A stretch of 64,000 nucleotides of DNA, from assembly GCA_944380355.1 (NCBI GenBank), contig CALWHJ010000006.1, forward strand, positions 22,689-86,688, given 5' to 3'. Below the pieces are notes generated by a model. The model did no database searches, was not told the DNA's origin, and saw only the letters and a program-made list of their open reading frames with translations. Positions within the stretch are counted from its first letter, which is position 1. Every line of letters begins with the position of its first letter. Both the position numbers and the translations under genes were made by a program. Source of the DNA: an uncultured Christensenellaceae bacterium (GTDB taxonomy: Bacteria; Bacillota; Clostridia; Christensenellales; UBA3700). Below, one piece after another: positions 26,206 to 35,110 of the stretch.

Positions 26206-26316
26206 CTGTTTTTTATTTATTATCCACTACGTGCGAACACGGAAGTGGTATGCTTTTTATTTTAGCGCGTGCTGTTTTTTATTTATTATCCACTACGTGC
26301 GAGCACGGAGAGTGGT
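26206..26316. repeat. Direct duplication of about 47 bp beside fold-back copy 3
   Basis: The sequence from CTGTTTTTTATTTATTATCC to CACGG occurs at 26207 and again at 26270, differing by one base inside and then continuing as AAGTGG or AGAGTGG. The first copy leads into a truncated element arm. 25934-26425 holds no gene, only this duplication, the CCACTCTC/GAGAGTGG hairpin near 26180-26205 and fold-back copy 3. Confidence 0.6.
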
Positions 26317-26425
26317 GTGATTTTGCGAATTTTAAGAGAGTTCGCGAGCGGAGCGTACTAGACGTACGTGACCGAGCGTAACTGCTCGCGAAAATTCGCA
26401 AAGGCGCGCCGCTATACGCGCTCGC
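26299..26425 (+). repeat. 125-bp fold-back element, copy 3
   Basis: Outer stem GCGAGCACG (26299-26307) pairs with CGCGCTCGC (26417-26425) with one mismatch. Core GAGCGTACTAGACGTACGTGAC; inner arms GCGAATTTT / AAAATTCGC. The right arm ends at the base directly adjoining the TAA of the minus-strand gene that stops at 26426. Confidence 0.75.
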
Positions 26426-28912
26426 TTAGCGTTTGCGCCAAATACGATAAACCTCACCGCCCGCCAACGCTATCATCTTGACTGCATTGGGAGTGATTTC
26501 GTCTACGTATACTTTGAGTTTCTTGTTGACTACCTGACCGTCTTCAATAATGAGATAGTTGGCATTCTGCACACCGATACCGCCCTCTCTTATGGAGTCG
26601 ATGGTGACTATGTCTCCGTCGTCAAACTGCGCTACGATATCGTCGAGCGAAACAGAAGTCTTGATAAATCTCATAAACTTGTTCTCTTCGGTATATACGT
26701 CGGCGAGTTGTTCTGCGAGTTCGTCGGGCAAAGCTTCTGCCTGTTCGAGAGTAAACGCGTCTCTTACGAGATAGCCGTATCCCTTTCTCTCGGCAAGAGT
26801 CATTCCCTCAGGTGAAAGCTCTTCGGTAAAGTCTTTCTCCTTGTATCTGGGTTTCTTTTCGAGCTGACAAGCCTCTGCTATCTTCGCGATAAGCTCCTTT
26901 GCTTTCTTGACAGCAAGCTTAGAGCGTACGGGCATCAACGTAGGAATTTCGGCGACGCCTCTCTTTTCGCTCATATCCTTGTGGTGATAGTACTTCTCGT
27001 CAAGTTCCTTGGGGTCAAGCGCAAGATATAGTTTCAAGGTCTTGCCGTTGATGACTATTCTTGCCTTTGTATCGCGGCTGTGATTGAAGTTTTCCTTGGT
27101 CTTGCTGATTCTGTTTCTGAAACCGTAAGACAACAACTCGTTCTTGAGTTCGGAATAGAATTTCTTGATATCGTCGCTTGCAAGTCTGAGCTTTGTGAGG
27201 TAAGTAAATCTGGGTCTTACGCTCTTGATTGCACTAATATCCTCTTCTTCCTCATCCTCTTCCTCGTCTTCGTCGTCATCGTCATCCTTATTCTGATTCA
27301 TAAGCGCAACGAGGTTGGTCTCTATGCTTTCGAGTCTTTCCTTGATTTCTTCGTCGTCTCTGTCGTCTATAGGCACGTAAACCGTCTGCACTACGGGCTG
27401 TACGGGTTCGTCCTTAGGCTCTTCGATTACTTCTGCGACAGGCTCTACCACAGGCTCGTCTACGGGTTCCTCAATAGGCTCCTCGACAGGCTCTTCAACG
27501 GGTTCCTCGATAGGCTCTTCAACGGGTTCCTCGATAGGTTCGTCTACAGGTTCCTCTATGGGCTCTTCAACGGGCTCGTCGACAGGCTCCTCGATATGTA
27601 CGGGTTCCTCCTGAGGCTCGACTATCTCTTCCTGCTCCTCTACCGCATATACGGGCTTGGAGATAACTACGTGCGCTCTGTTGTCTCTCTTGTAGATAGA
27701 CATCTTTAGCGTATACTGACAAAGGATAAGCCACAAAAGACCTACGATTCCGCAACCTATCGCAATGTAGAGATACATATAAATGTCAAAGAGGAAGTAT
27801 GCGAGCAACGTACCTATCGCAACGATTATGAATATGTAAGGCATACAGTCAACGAGGTTGACTCTTCCTCTTACGAGTCTTATGAAAAGCGAAACGACCA
27901 TCATTACTACCGCTACTGCCGCAAACGCGAAAGTAACGAATACCTCGAGATTGCTTGCTACGTACTCGAAGTTTTCAAGCACGGGGGACTTGGTAACGAT
28001 GTAGATTATCAATATGCCCAAAAGCGCGAGCATAACGATAAATGCGGCATACTTGGTAAATACTACCTTGAAGTACATAGAAAGCTTGTTGCCGGCGTTG
28101 TAAACGGCATCGTTGGCTTTTTCTTGTACTCTGACTTTGAATATTGCTATACGTATCGTCATAAGTACGAGCATAACACCGGTAAGCGCAAGCGTCATTA
28201 TTGCAAGGTTGTTGATGGGCGAGAAGTGCTTGAGAATAACGCACTGCAACAGCATACCCAGCGAAACCAAAAGGCCTATCAGCAAGAACGCGTCGAGCGA
28301 ACAAACCTTTTGTTTGCCCATAGTGATAAAAGCCCATACTATCAAAGCCGCGCCCATAATTGCTACCATAGTAATCATAAAGCTCTTATGCTGCTCGAAG
28401 AAAGGTATTCCTGCGCCGTCGGCTATGTCTGCCGCAAAGAACACTACGTAGAGCAAGCAGGTAATAGGCAAGAAGGTGATAGGATTGTAAAACTTCATCA
28501 ACGAACCGAAATAAAACGCGATTTTGTTGCGTTTTTTCTTCTTTCCTGCATCCTCTTCCTCTTCAGCCACTTCGTGACTGTCATAAGTCTCGTAGCGAAG
28601 TTCGCCGCCGGGACCGTAAGGCATATTTGTCTCTTCTTCCTTTTCGGGCTCGTCGAGAAAGCCTACTACGGCTTGTTGTTTTTTACCTTTTTTTCCTTTA
28701 GCGGAAGTCTTGGGCTGAGCAAAGGTGTCTACGCTTGATTTTTTGCTTTTTTTCTTAGCCTTTTCCTTTTTGCCCTCCGCCTGTACACGGATAATGGTAG
28801 TCTGTTCAGGTTGAGCCTGAGTGCTCTCCTGAGAGACTTCCAAAGTATCGGGTGCTTGCGCAGTATCTAAAGTCTGGTCTGTGTTTTGCGCTTTTTTATC
28901 GGCTTTTTTCAT
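26426..28912 (-). CDS. Large membrane protein with EP repeat and uL15-like C-terminal domain
   Basis: An 828-residue protein in distinct parts. Residues 1-130 are charged and disordered (KKEKAKKKSKKS); about 130-410 hold some nine hydrophobic segments; 434-500 are a Glu-Pro repeat (units EEPV, EEPI, DEPV); 537-560 are almost pure Asp/Glu; 564-680 form a basic domain starting RPRFTYLTKLRLASDDIKKFY; and the last 85 residues (SLDDIVAQFDDGDIVTIDSI ... KKLKVYVDEITPNAVKMIALAGG) resemble the C-terminal domain of ribosomal protein uL15. Cellular role unknown. The upstream AAGGGGG serves as ribosome site. The stop codon adjoins a fold-back repeat. Confidence 0.6.
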   Translation of the reverse strand: MKKADKKAQNTDQTLDTAQAPDTLEVSQESTQAQPEQTTIIRVQAEGKKEKAKKKSKKSSVDTFAQPKTSAKGKKGKKQQAVVGFLDEPEKEEETNMPYGPGGELRYETYDSHEVAEEEEDAGKKKKRNKIAFYFGSLMKFYNPITFLPITCLLYVVFFAADIADGAGIPFFEQHKSFMITMVAIMGAALIVWAFITMGKQKVCSLDAFLLIGLLVSLGMLLQCVILKHFSPINNLAIMTLALTGVMLVLMTIRIAIFKVRVQEKANDAVYNAGNKLSMYFKVVFTKYAAFIVMLALLGILIIYIVTKSPVLENFEYVASNLEVFVTFAFAAVAVVMMVVSLFIRLVRGRVNLVDCMPYIFIIVAIGTLLAYFLFDIYMYLYIAIGCGIVGLLWLILCQYTLKMSIYKRDNRAHVVISKPVYAVEEQEEIVEPQEEPVHIEEPVDEPVEEPIEEPVDEPIEEPVEEPIEEPVEEPVEEPIEEPVDEPVVEPVAEVIEEPKDEPVQPVVQTVYVPIDDRDDEEIKERLESIETNLVALMNQNKDDDDDEDEEEDEEEEDISAIKSVRPRFTYLTKLRLASDDIKKFYSELKNELLSYGFRNRISKTKENFNHSRDTKARIVINGKTLKLYLALDPKELDEKYYHHKDMSEKRGVAEIPTLMPVRSKLAVKKAKELIAKIAEACQLEKKPRYKEKDFTEELSPEGMTLAERKGYGYLVRDAFTLEQAEALPDELAEQLADVYTEENKFMRFIKTSVSLDDIVAQFDDGDIVTIDSIREGGIGVQNANYLIIEDGQVVNKKLKVYVDEITPNAVKMIALAGGEVYRIWRKR
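27415..27612 (-). repeat. In-gene tandem repeat coding Glu-Pro units
   Basis: About fifteen imperfect 12-base units, each coding x-E-P-(V/I/E) variants such as EEPV and DEPI. Third-position differences between units show that it is kept as protein sequence rather than as recent identical DNA. Confidence 0.8.
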
Positions 28913-29094
28913 AAAAAACCCCCTTGACCTTTAAGTATTTTTTAAGATAACTAAGTACATTATATTATATTACGCACAATAAAATCAATGCTTTTTAAGA
29001 GATTTTCTCATTTTTTTCTTATTTTTGCGCTAATATACGCGAAACCCCTTGTTTTTGCGGGTATTTGCGGGTATTTTATGCTGACGAGATTATG

Positions 29095-29751
29095 TCAAAG
29101 CTGTAAAAACCGCTTCAGTTCGCGAATGTCGGAAGCTATTGTTTTAGCCCCTGAGGATAGCAGTTCCTGTTTTGTCCTGAAGCCCCAGCAAACCGCTATG
29201 AGAGGGATACGGCAATTGTTGGCAAACTGCACGTCGACCTCGCTGTCTCCCACGTAAAGGCACTCTTTCGGGTCGAGAGAATTTTCTTTACAAACCTTAT
29301 CGAAAACCGCTCTGTCGGGCTTGGGAAGCATATCGTCGGTGTTGCCGTATATTCCGTCAAAAAGCTCGCCGTAAAAATTTTTTACCAACTCTTTTGCGGC
29401 GTCGTCGTACTTGTTAGAGATGACGAAAACGCGTATGCCGCTCTCTTTTAGAGAGCGAATAAGCTCGGGCATACCCTCGTAGGGGTGCGTATGCACTGCT
29501 TTGTGCGCGTCGTAATATTCTTTGAAAATCGCGCGGCATTTTTCCAGTACCTCCACGTCTTCGCAGTGCATAAGGTCCTTGAGCAAATTGCGTATGCCGT
29601 GACCGATTGCGCATCTTACCTGCTCGTAGGACTGCGACGGATAACCCAACTCGACAAGCGCGTAATTAGCCGATTCCACGAGGTCGGGCAAGGTATCGAG
29701 TACGGTACCGTCCAAATCGAACAAAACGTTTTTTATTTTTTTCTCAAGCAT
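29095..29751 (-). CDS. HAD-superfamily phosphatase, phosphoglycolate-phosphatase type
   Basis: A 218-residue HAD hydrolase. Motif I is LFDLDGTVLDTLPDL, motif II FVISNKYDDA with a preceding Lys-rich cap, motif III KPDRAVFDKV, and motif IV YVGDSEVDVQFA. The helical C1 cap (about 16-85) is as in Gph or PpaX pyrophosphatase-like enzymes; the natural substrate cannot be set from sequence. GAGGA precedes the ATG. No operon partner; it is preceded and followed by non-coding A/T-rich DNA. Confidence 0.88.
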   Translation of the reverse strand: MLEKKIKNVLFDLDGTVLDTLPDLVESANYALVELGYPSQSYEQVRCAIGHGIRNLLKDLMHCEDVEVLEKCRAIFKEYYDAHKAVHTHPYEGMPELIRSLKESGIRVFVISNKYDDAAKELVKNFYGELFDGIYGNTDDMLPKPDRAVFDKVCKENSLDPKECLYVGDSEVDVQFANNCRIPLIAVCWGFRTKQELLSSGAKTIASDIRELKRFLQL

Positions 29752-29931
29752 AAATTTTCCTCGCGCATTTTGAGCGCATATAAAAGTATTTTTAAGAATT
29801 TTTCTTTTGCAAAACCGTTGTATAAGGCTTCAAAACACCTCAGCCATTATAAGCGTTTTTGCGTATTTCCGCATAACAATGATATAGCCCTTTACCTTTT
29901 TTGACAAGCGATTTTAGCAATAATAACAAAA

Positions 29932-29957
29932 TACGCCTGCCTTGGCAAGCGTAAAAC
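29932..29957 (-). terminator. Probable terminator of the adh-TPK-NimA operon
   Basis: ACGCTTGCC-aa-GGCAGGCGT followed by ATTTTGTTATT on the minus strand, 24 bases beyond the stop of the NimA-like gene. Confidence 0.6.
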
Positions 29958-29980
29958 TGTTTATTCGCGACTACACCGCT

Positions 29981-30451
29981 TTATTCGTGCACTTTGCAGG
30001 ATATACTGTCTACAATAAGGCGCAATACGCAGGTTTTGTCCGTGCTTTCGCGCGAAAATTCCCACGAATCCTTGGCAGTATAGTGCTCCATAATACGGTT
30101 TAAAGCGTAAATTTTTTCCTCGCGATTTTCTACGAAAGTTATTTCTCCACTGCCCATTACGCAAGAGTATTGCGCGGTATATCCGCAAGCGAAGGAAGCG
30201 TCCTTGACTTTAAATGCGCAATCTAGCTCGAAGCTGACTTTTGCATCTTTTTGCAAAACCGTTATTTTCCTGCCGACCTTTGCCGAGTGAAAATAAAAAA
30301 ACCTCACCCCGTCCTTGTTTTCATAACCGAAACTCAACGGCACGATATAAGTTTCTCCTCCGTCGTTGAGACCCAGTCGGCAACAATCGCAGGCATTGAT
30401 TATGCCGTCGATTTTCTCGCCGTCGGTAATTTCTCTGTCCTTTCTTCTCAT
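29981..30451 (-). CDS. NimA-like pyridoxamine 5'-phosphate oxidase-family flavoprotein
   Basis: A 156-residue split-barrel flavoprotein. It begins MRRKDREITD, the usual start of NimA-type (5-nitroimidazole reductase) proteins, with VPLSFGYENKDG and YFHSAKVGRKITVL forming the FMN phosphate region. NimA relatives reduce nitroimidazoles in anaerobes, but most homologues have unknown roles. It follows thiamine pyrophosphokinase with four bases between stop and start, and so is the third gene of an operon starting at 32280. Confidence 0.8.
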   Translation of the reverse strand: MRRKDREITDGEKIDGIINACDCCRLGLNDGGETYIVPLSFGYENKDGVRFFYFHSAKVGRKITVLQKDAKVSFELDCAFKVKDASFACGYTAQYSCVMGSGEITFVENREEKIYALNRIMEHYTAKDSWEFSRESTDKTCVLRLIVDSISCKVHE

Positions 30452-30455
30452 AATC

Positions 30456-31067
30456 CTACACTACTCCCGCATCGTCGATTATCGCGAGAAGCACTCCGCC
30501 TTCTACGCTTACTGAGCATTTTTCTCCCGTAAAAGCGTTGCTTACGCCGAGAGGATAAGTATTGTCGACGTCAATGCCGGATATCTCGTATTTTGCGCCT
30601 TTTATGCTCACTTTCTCTGCCTTGTCCATAGCGAAAAGCGAGAAAAATCTGCCCGCTTCTCCGTACAATTCAGCTTTGTCCGTAATATAAAACGCCGTAC
30701 AGTCTTTGCCTATAAACCGTACTCTTAAGCCCTTAAGAGCAAATCCGTATCCCGTCTGCAAATTGGCAAGAGTATGGTCTAATCTTCCGCCCAAACCGCC
30801 GTAAACAACGCACTCTTTTGCGCCGTTTTGCATAGCGTATTCCAACGCAAGCTGAGTGTCCGTATAATCCTTGACGGGGTCGTGCCGCAAAACCTTTACC
30901 CCTTCGGGTACATAGCCCAAAGAGTCGAAGTCGCCCACTACGCAGTCGACTTTGGCAAGGTCCTTTATCTTAGCGTATCCGCTGTCCACACCTACCAAAA
31001 CGTCGCCCTCTTCGAGGCAAAATTTTTCCGCGGCAAACTCACCGCCGCAAACCAATATCCATCTCAT
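30456..31067 (-). CDS. Thiamine pyrophosphokinase
   Basis: Transfers pyrophosphate from ATP to thiamine to give thiamine diphosphate. The 203 residues contain ILVCGGE, GVDSGYAKI, VVGDFDSL, HDPVKDYTDTQLALEYA and YGGLGGRLDHTLANL, the standard substrate loops, and a C-terminal beta-sandwich with YPLGVSNAF. Length is typical (about 210). The start codon comes one base after the stop of the iron alcohol dehydrogenase gene. No TPP riboswitch is recognisable upstream of the operon. Confidence 0.92.
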   Translation of the reverse strand: MRWILVCGGEFAAEKFCLEEGDVLVGVDSGYAKIKDLAKVDCVVGDFDSLGYVPEGVKVLRHDPVKDYTDTQLALEYAMQNGAKECVVYGGLGGRLDHTLANLQTGYGFALKGLRVRFIGKDCTAFYITDKAELYGEAGRFFSLFAMDKAEKVSIKGAKYEISGIDVDNTYPLGVSNAFTGEKCSVSVEGGVLLAIIDDAGVV

Positions 31068-31068
31068 A

Positions 31069-32280
31069 TCAGCAAGAGATTTTACGGTACATTTCTTCTA
31101 GTTGCTTTTTGCCCATAAACTTGGGAACGGGATAGAGAGGATGCGCCTCTTTGTATGCGCGTTCTACCATTACGGGTATATCTTCTTCCTTGATGATACC
31201 CTCGAATTTTTCGGGGATATCCATCTTTTTATTCATATCCTTGATTGCCTGAATAAACTTTTCAGCCTTGACCGCGTCGCTGTCTCCCTCCGCGCTTATG
31301 CCCGTAATATCGGCAAGTCTTGCGAGCTTTTTATGTACACTCTTGCCGTAATACTCCAGTACGTAAGGCAATATCACGGAGTTGGCAAGACCGTGCGCGA
31401 CGTGATAAAAACCGCCCAGCGTATGCGCTATGGCGTGTACGTAACCTACGTACGCTCTCGTAAACGCAACGCCTGCATAGTAGGAACCTTTGAGCATATT
31501 TTCTCGCGCCTCGAGATTGCTGCCGTTCTCGTATGCCTCGAGCAGATTGTCAAAGATAAGCTTGACAGCCTTTTCCGCCATAGCTTTGGTTTCTTTGGTA
31601 TTGCTCTTGCCTACGTAAGCCTCTACCGCGTGCGTCAAAGCGTCGATACCCGTAGTAGCGGTTGTCTTGGGAGGAAGTCCTACCGTCAGCGTAGCGTCCA
31701 ATATAGCGTAATGAGGTATTATGCTATGGTCGTTGATAGCGTATTTTTCGTGTGTTTCGCTGTTGGAAATAACCGCCGCAAGCGTAGTTTCGCTGCCCGT
31801 GCCTGCCGTAGTAGGAATGGCTATGAACATAGGGATTTTCTTGCGGATTTTCAAAAGACCTTTCATCTTGCTTACGGACTTTTTGGGTCTAGCCACTCTC
31901 GCGCCGACTACTTTTGCGCAGTCCATAGGAGAGCCGCCGCCGAAAGCGACGATGCATTGACAGTTGCCCTCTTTGTACATTTTCAGAGCGTCCTCTACGT
32001 TGTTAATCGTAGGATTGGCTACCGTATCGTGATACACGGTGCAATTTATGCCCCTTTCTTTGAGTCCGTCGATAATAGGAGCGGGCGCGCCCAGTCTGAA
32101 GAGATTGGGTCCCGTGACGAGAAGCACGCTTTTGATGCCCTTATTCTCGATAAAAGCAGGCAAGTCTTTTATGCCGCCGTCAAATTGCAAAATCTCGGGT
32201 TGTCTCCAAGGCAGAAAAGGCGAACAAATATAAATTGCCTTTTGAAAAAATCTGTACCAGCCTTTTTGAAATACGTTCAT
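31069..32280 (-). CDS. Iron-containing alcohol dehydrogenase
   Basis: A 403-residue group III dehydrogenase using NAD(P)H to interconvert alcohols and aldehydes in fermentation. The nucleotide loop is FGGGSPMDCAKVVG, then IPTTAGTGSETT. Metal ligands are in DALTHAVEAYVG and AHTLGGFYHVAHGLANSVILP (three His plus an upstream Asp in ILDATLT). GAGGA precedes the ATG at 32280. First gene of the tight operon with thiamine pyrophosphokinase and the NimA-like protein. Specificity unknown. Confidence 0.92.
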   Translation of the reverse strand: MNVFQKGWYRFFQKAIYICSPFLPWRQPEILQFDGGIKDLPAFIENKGIKSVLLVTGPNLFRLGAPAPIIDGLKERGINCTVYHDTVANPTINNVEDALKMYKEGNCQCIVAFGGGSPMDCAKVVGARVARPKKSVSKMKGLLKIRKKIPMFIAIPTTAGTGSETTLAAVISNSETHEKYAINDHSIIPHYAILDATLTVGLPPKTTATTGIDALTHAVEAYVGKSNTKETKAMAEKAVKLIFDNLLEAYENGSNLEARENMLKGSYYAGVAFTRAYVGYVHAIAHTLGGFYHVAHGLANSVILPYVLEYYGKSVHKKLARLADITGISAEGDSDAVKAEKFIQAIKDMNKKMDIPEKFEGIIKEEDIPVMVERAYKEAHPLYPVPKFMGKKQLEEMYRKISC

Positions 32281-32530
32281 AGTCTGTCCTCGCTTTAATT
32301 TAAATACCGAATACTATTATATATTATCCGTACCTATTAGTCAATACAAGAGGGGAAATAGCTTGCGCCCGATATTGTCCGAAAGCCGAAAAAATAGCAA
32401 TTGCGCGCGTTTTGCGCGCATAGCGGCCGCTGTGCGGCTGCGCGGGCGCAAGTGCAAATCCGCTTGAGCACTTTTTTAAAATTCATATAAAAATGTCTTT
32501 TGAAATATTAATACCTGACGCGGTAATATT

Positions 32531-33463
32531 CTAATCCTTTACGGTATTCTTTAACACGTCGCGAAATTCTTCTTGCGAAATAAAGTCGGGAGCGCTTGAA
32601 AAACAAAGCTTTTTACCGCTGACGGGATGCGTAAACTCGAGATAATAACTGTGCAAAGCCTGTCTGTCGAGTATCTTGCCGTCGTCAAGCGTAAGCGACC
32701 TGCAACAGGGGTTGTAAAGCTTGTCGCACATAAGAGGATAACCTATGCTCGAACTATGTACTCTTATCTGATGCGTCCTTCCCGTAACGGGTATGAATTC
32801 GGCGGAAAAATATCCGTCGTACTGTTTTAAAAATTTGTAACGCGTAACCGCCTCCGCGCCTTTGCCGACTTGGCATACGTATCTTTTCATACCGTCTTCC
32901 GCCCTGTCCAAAGGCGCGTCGATTATGCCTTCCCTCTTTCCCGAAAAAACTCCTTGACATAACGCTAGATAACGCCTGTGCGTCTTGCCCGAAAGTCTGC
33001 TGTGCGCAAGAGAATTTTTTGCTACGACCATAAGCCCCGACGTATCTCTGTCAAGACGGTTGACGGGGCGGTAAACAAAATCCCCCCAACGCTTTGCAAG
33101 ACAGTTGGCAAGACTTCTGCCGTAATGACCTTTTACGGGAATGACGGCAAGCGAGGCGGGTTTTTCGACGACAGCCAAGTCCTCGTCTTCGTAGACGATT
33201 GGTATCTCCCTGTCGCACACGGGTACTCCGGGCACTTCCCTGTCCTCGAGATATATGCAAAATTCCTCGTCTTTTTTAAGTACGTCGACAAGCGTAACGG
33301 GTATTTCTTCCTGCCCGTTTATCTTGGCGACAAGTCCGATGCGTTTTCTCAGTTCCGTACGTATGCCGGAGGATACGTCAAGACTTTTGAGTACGTCGTC
33401 CGCCTTTCCGTCGAAAGGCGCGGTAAATACTATTCGCCTTGCTTTCACAATCCCTCTCTCCAT
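32531..33463 (-). CDS. Pseudouridine synthase, RluA/RluD family
   Basis: Isomerises uridines in rRNA or tRNA. The 310 residues have an S4-like N-terminal part (about 15-75: LDVSSGIRTELRKRIGLVAKING) and the catalytic domain with VNRLDRDTSGLMVVAKN (catalytic Asp), PVTGRTHQIRVH and GYPLMCDKLY. The target base cannot be told apart from RluD or Bacillus YlyB/YjbO-type. Its ATG overlaps the 3' end of the MGMT-like gene by 19 bases, so the two are cotranscribed. Confidence 0.93.
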   Translation of the reverse strand: MERGIVKARRIVFTAPFDGKADDVLKSLDVSSGIRTELRKRIGLVAKINGQEEIPVTLVDVLKKDEEFCIYLEDREVPGVPVCDREIPIVYEDEDLAVVEKPASLAVIPVKGHYGRSLANCLAKRWGDFVYRPVNRLDRDTSGLMVVAKNSLAHSRLSGKTHRRYLALCQGVFSGKREGIIDAPLDRAEDGMKRYVCQVGKGAEAVTRYKFLKQYDGYFSAEFIPVTGRTHQIRVHSSSIGYPLMCDKLYNPCCRSLTLDDGKILDRQALHSYYLEFTHPVSGKKLCFSSAPDFISQEEFRDVLKNTVKD

Positions 33464-33756
33464 TGGTATTTTTTCAAATCCACGACAAAGTCATTGTCGC
33501 ACTTTACGCCTTCTTTTTCCAAAAGTTCGGCTTGTACGTCTATGCCTCCGAAAGCAAAAGCGGGGGCAAGCCTTCCCTCGCGGTTGACCACTCTGTGGCA
33601 AGGAATTATACCCGGCAAAGGATTGAAGTGCAGTGCGTAACCTACGGCGCGCGACGCTTTAGGCGAACACAACAAACGCGCTATCTGCCCGTACGTGGCA
33701 ACTTTGCCTTTAGGTATTTTCTTAACTACTTCGTATACTTCGTCGTAAAAACTCAT
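33445..33756 (-). CDS. MGMT-fold DNA alkyl-base protein
   Basis: A 103-residue protein with only the C-terminal DNA-binding domain of O6-alkylguanine-DNA alkyltransferase: VVKKIPKGKVATYGQIARLL, RAVGYALHFNP and PGIIPCHRVVNREG. The active cysteine is kept in PCHRV, unlike alkyltransferase-like ATL proteins that have Trp there, so it might still accept alkyl groups. The ATG at 33756 has CAGGAG; eight extra residues are open upstream. Cotranscribed with the pseudouridine synthase. Confidence 0.85.
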   Translation of the reverse strand: MSFYDEVYEVVKKIPKGKVATYGQIARLLCSPKASRAVGYALHFNPLPGIIPCHRVVNREGRLAPAFAFGGIDVQAELLEKEGVKCDNDFVVDLKKYQWREGL

Positions 33757-33989
33757 TTTTTTCTCCTGTGTCGCTAACAATAATCGGCAATCACTTGTCC
33801 GGCTTAAGACCGATTTTCCGTTAACGGCTAATATTGTTTTTATAGTTATCGTTTTCTCTTATTCTGATTAATAAACCGTTTCTAATTGATAAACCGTTTT
33901 TTATGCGGTATGCGATTTCGCAAATCGCCTTAACTCAATTATATCGCAAAATCCCGTATTTTCATATACTTTGATAGTAATTTTTATTT

Positions 33990-34916
33990 TTATTTACCGC
34001 TTGCGGCAAGTTTGTCATAAGGCGCGAATATATCTTCGAGCGACTCTTTCGTAGCGTCGCGGTTAAGACGCTTTAAAAGATACAAATCCTCGGGAGAAGA
34101 TACGCTGTTGATACCCTCGTTGCAAGTCAAGGTCATCTTTATTCCCTTTTCCTTGAGTATTCTTTCGCTAATCGAATTGTATTTGCCGTAAGGATATGCG
34201 TATATCTCGTAAAATCTTCCTTGTACCTCGGCATTGTAAAGCGATTTGATTAGCTTGTCCGTATCGTCGGCAAATACGCGTGAATATTCTTTGTCGCTCT
34301 CTCCCTTGAGCTGTGCGACGCCCAGACGCGGGCGCAGATTGTGCATTGAATAGGAGTGCAATCCTATCTCGATATTTTTGCTTTGACTTGCCTGCCGTAT
34401 ATCATTCCAGCCCAGATATACGAAATCCCCGCCGACTTTGGGATTGTTTTTGTCAAGAAGCGTATAATCCCCCACCACCGAAAAGAGTGCGGTATATCCG
34501 TACTCTTTCAACAACGGCAAAGCGTATTTTACGTTGTTGAGATAGCCGTCGTCGAAAGTAATCATCACTGCCTTGTCGGGCAGACTTTTGCCCGCGTAAA
34601 CCCTGTCTATGACCTCGGCGCAACTGATTATATTGAATTTGTTTTTTCTGAGATATTCGAAATCCTTTTTGAGCGCGTCTTCGCCTATGCAATAGGTACT
34701 TTGTTTTTTGCCTTCTTTCAGCACGTTGTGATACATAAGGACAATAAGCGTACTGCCGTCGGAAAAACACTCTTTTGTCTGCACTTTAGCATCGACTTGC
34801 ACAAAAGAAGCCGCGTCTGTTACCTCACGCAACGCAGCAGCCGCTGTTACCGCCGACAAAAAAATCAAAAAGCAAATCAGTACGGCTTTCGTTCTCAATC
34901 TGTAAAATCTTTCCAT
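33990..34916 (-). CDS. Polysaccharide deacetylase, NodB type, membrane-anchored
   Basis: A 308-residue protein with an N-terminal membrane helix (about 10-32) and an extracellular NodB domain. Catalytic and metal residues are in AVMITFDDGYLNN and GLHSYSMHNLR (His-x4-His), with later YAYPYGKYN. It probably deacetylates peptidoglycan or another wall polymer; in sporulating species similar enzymes also act on spore cortex. The ATG at 34916 has AAGGTG; the longer upstream frame begins in non-coding DNA. Upstream gene is cwlD on the same strand, 194 bases away. Confidence 0.9.
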   Translation of the reverse strand: MERFYRLRTKAVLICFLIFLSAVTAAAALREVTDAASFVQVDAKVQTKECFSDGSTLIVLMYHNVLKEGKKQSTYCIGEDALKKDFEYLRKNKFNIISCAEVIDRVYAGKSLPDKAVMITFDDGYLNNVKYALPLLKEYGYTALFSVVGDYTLLDKNNPKVGGDFVYLGWNDIRQASQSKNIEIGLHSYSMHNLRPRLGVAQLKGESDKEYSRVFADDTDKLIKSLYNAEVQGRFYEIYAYPYGKYNSISERILKEKGIKMTLTCNEGINSVSSPEDLYLLKRLNRDATKESLEDIFAPYDKLAASGK

Positions 34917-35110
34917 ATCACACCTTGCATATAGTGTGTATGATATTTTTTTATTTATTCGGCAAAGAATAATGCAAGTGCTAATTTCCGCTTGCGCTAT
35001 CAAAGACAATATCAAAATACGGCCTCTAAAATGATTTACTGTGTATTACTGCAAGACTTGCCGACTTACGCACCCCTCTTGCAAGCGTCCTCTCAGTAAA
35101 GTAAAAGCTC

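Noticed and set aside
27415..27612. Regular 12-base repeat that could suggest a CRISPR-like array
   Set aside because: It is in frame, codes Glu-Pro units, and has no spacers.
32395..32470. GC-rich palindromic patch (GCGCGCG / CGCGCGC type) between the pseudouridine synthase and alcohol dehydrogenase genes
   Set aside because: It resembles a patch near 60830 only loosely; no common arm or core could be aligned, so I do not call a repeat family.
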